Shown: positions 43,737 to 43,899 of the stretch, in pieces
How the letters are laid out: each line of letters starts with the position of its first letter
How positions within the stretch are numbered: the stretch's first letter is position 1
Assembly (NCBI GenBank): GCA_012523595.1
Contig: JAAYIG010000087.1
Coordinates: 1-43,899 of the forward strand
Source of the DNA: Fibrobacter sp.
GTDB taxonomy: Bacteria; Fibrobacterota; Chitinivibrionia; Chitinivibrionales; Chitinispirillaceae
Length of the DNA: 43,899 nt
Direction: 5' to 3'
The notes under the pieces: generated by a model
The model's input: only the letters and a program-made list of their open reading frames with translations
The model's database searches: none
Told to the model about the DNA's origin: nothing
Translations under genes and position numbers: made by a program

Positions 43737-43899
43737 TTTGGTAAAACTTGAGAAAAGATGAACATTACAGATCAAGGAAGTGTTGTGGAGATTTCATAAA
43801 CTCCTGCAGCCTAACCTTAAACTATGATACGTTGAATATACACTTATGTAAGAGTAGATTCACCAATGTTTAATTCATTTTATTAAAACGATTGGATTA

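Overview
The window looks like a chromosomal segment of a Gram-negative (diderm), cellulose- and plant-fibre-degrading bacterium, most likely of the Fibrobacterota (Chitinispirillia/Fibrobacter side). This placement is inferred from gene content only: a Fibrobacter EGF/CelF-like GH51 enzyme, GH9 and GH43 proteins with C-terminal sorting-type tails, predicted outer-membrane barrels, a DUF3078-type barrel, and no SusC/SusD pair. No rRNA, phage, complete insertion sequence or CRISPR array was seen.

Left third (1-14 kb): a tRNA-Lys with its terminator, a secreted GH43 enzyme, a DUF488 protein, a frameshifted remnant of a secreted protein, an orphan NusG paralogue, argC, a possible small RNA, a site-2-protease-family metalloprotease with CBS domains, a ~600-base intergenic repeat cluster, two small soluble proteins, an LtaS-like membrane sulfatase-fold protein, a phosphoglucomutase/phosphomannomutase, panB and a small conserved protein. 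This part is mostly housekeeping and scattered accessory genes.

Middle and right (14.2-37.6 kb): the core is a glucan-utilisation locus. A large secreted GH9 cellulase is followed by an acidic secreted protein. A five-gene ABC importer operon (binding lipoprotein, two permeases, two ATPases) runs on the minus strand. It is divergent from two large predicted outer-membrane barrels, a GH51 endoglucanase with three binding modules, and two tandem GH94 phosphorylases. The proposed flow is: GH9 and GH51 cut cellulose or beta-glucan; oligosaccharides cross the outer membrane through the barrels and the inner membrane through the ABC importer; the GH94 enzymes split them by phosphorolysis to glucose 1-phosphate; and the mutase at 11-12.8 kb could convert that to glucose 6-phosphate. 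The intergenic region between importer and barrels carries a perfect 2 x 17-base tandem repeat and a 12-base palindrome, good candidates for regulator sites. The second GH94 protein lacks the acceptor-site Glu of cellobiose phosphorylases and may act on longer chains or another acceptor.

Right end (37.7-43.9 kb): on the minus strand lie an orphan histidine kinase with a periplasmic solute-binding domain, a DUF3078-like barrel, a large EF-hand membrane protein and a P-loop kinase-like protein. Start codons were often moved inward from the longest frame, where a Shine-Dalgarno sequence, signal peptide or family alignment supported it. All functions are read from sequence motifs and recall of families; no searches were run.
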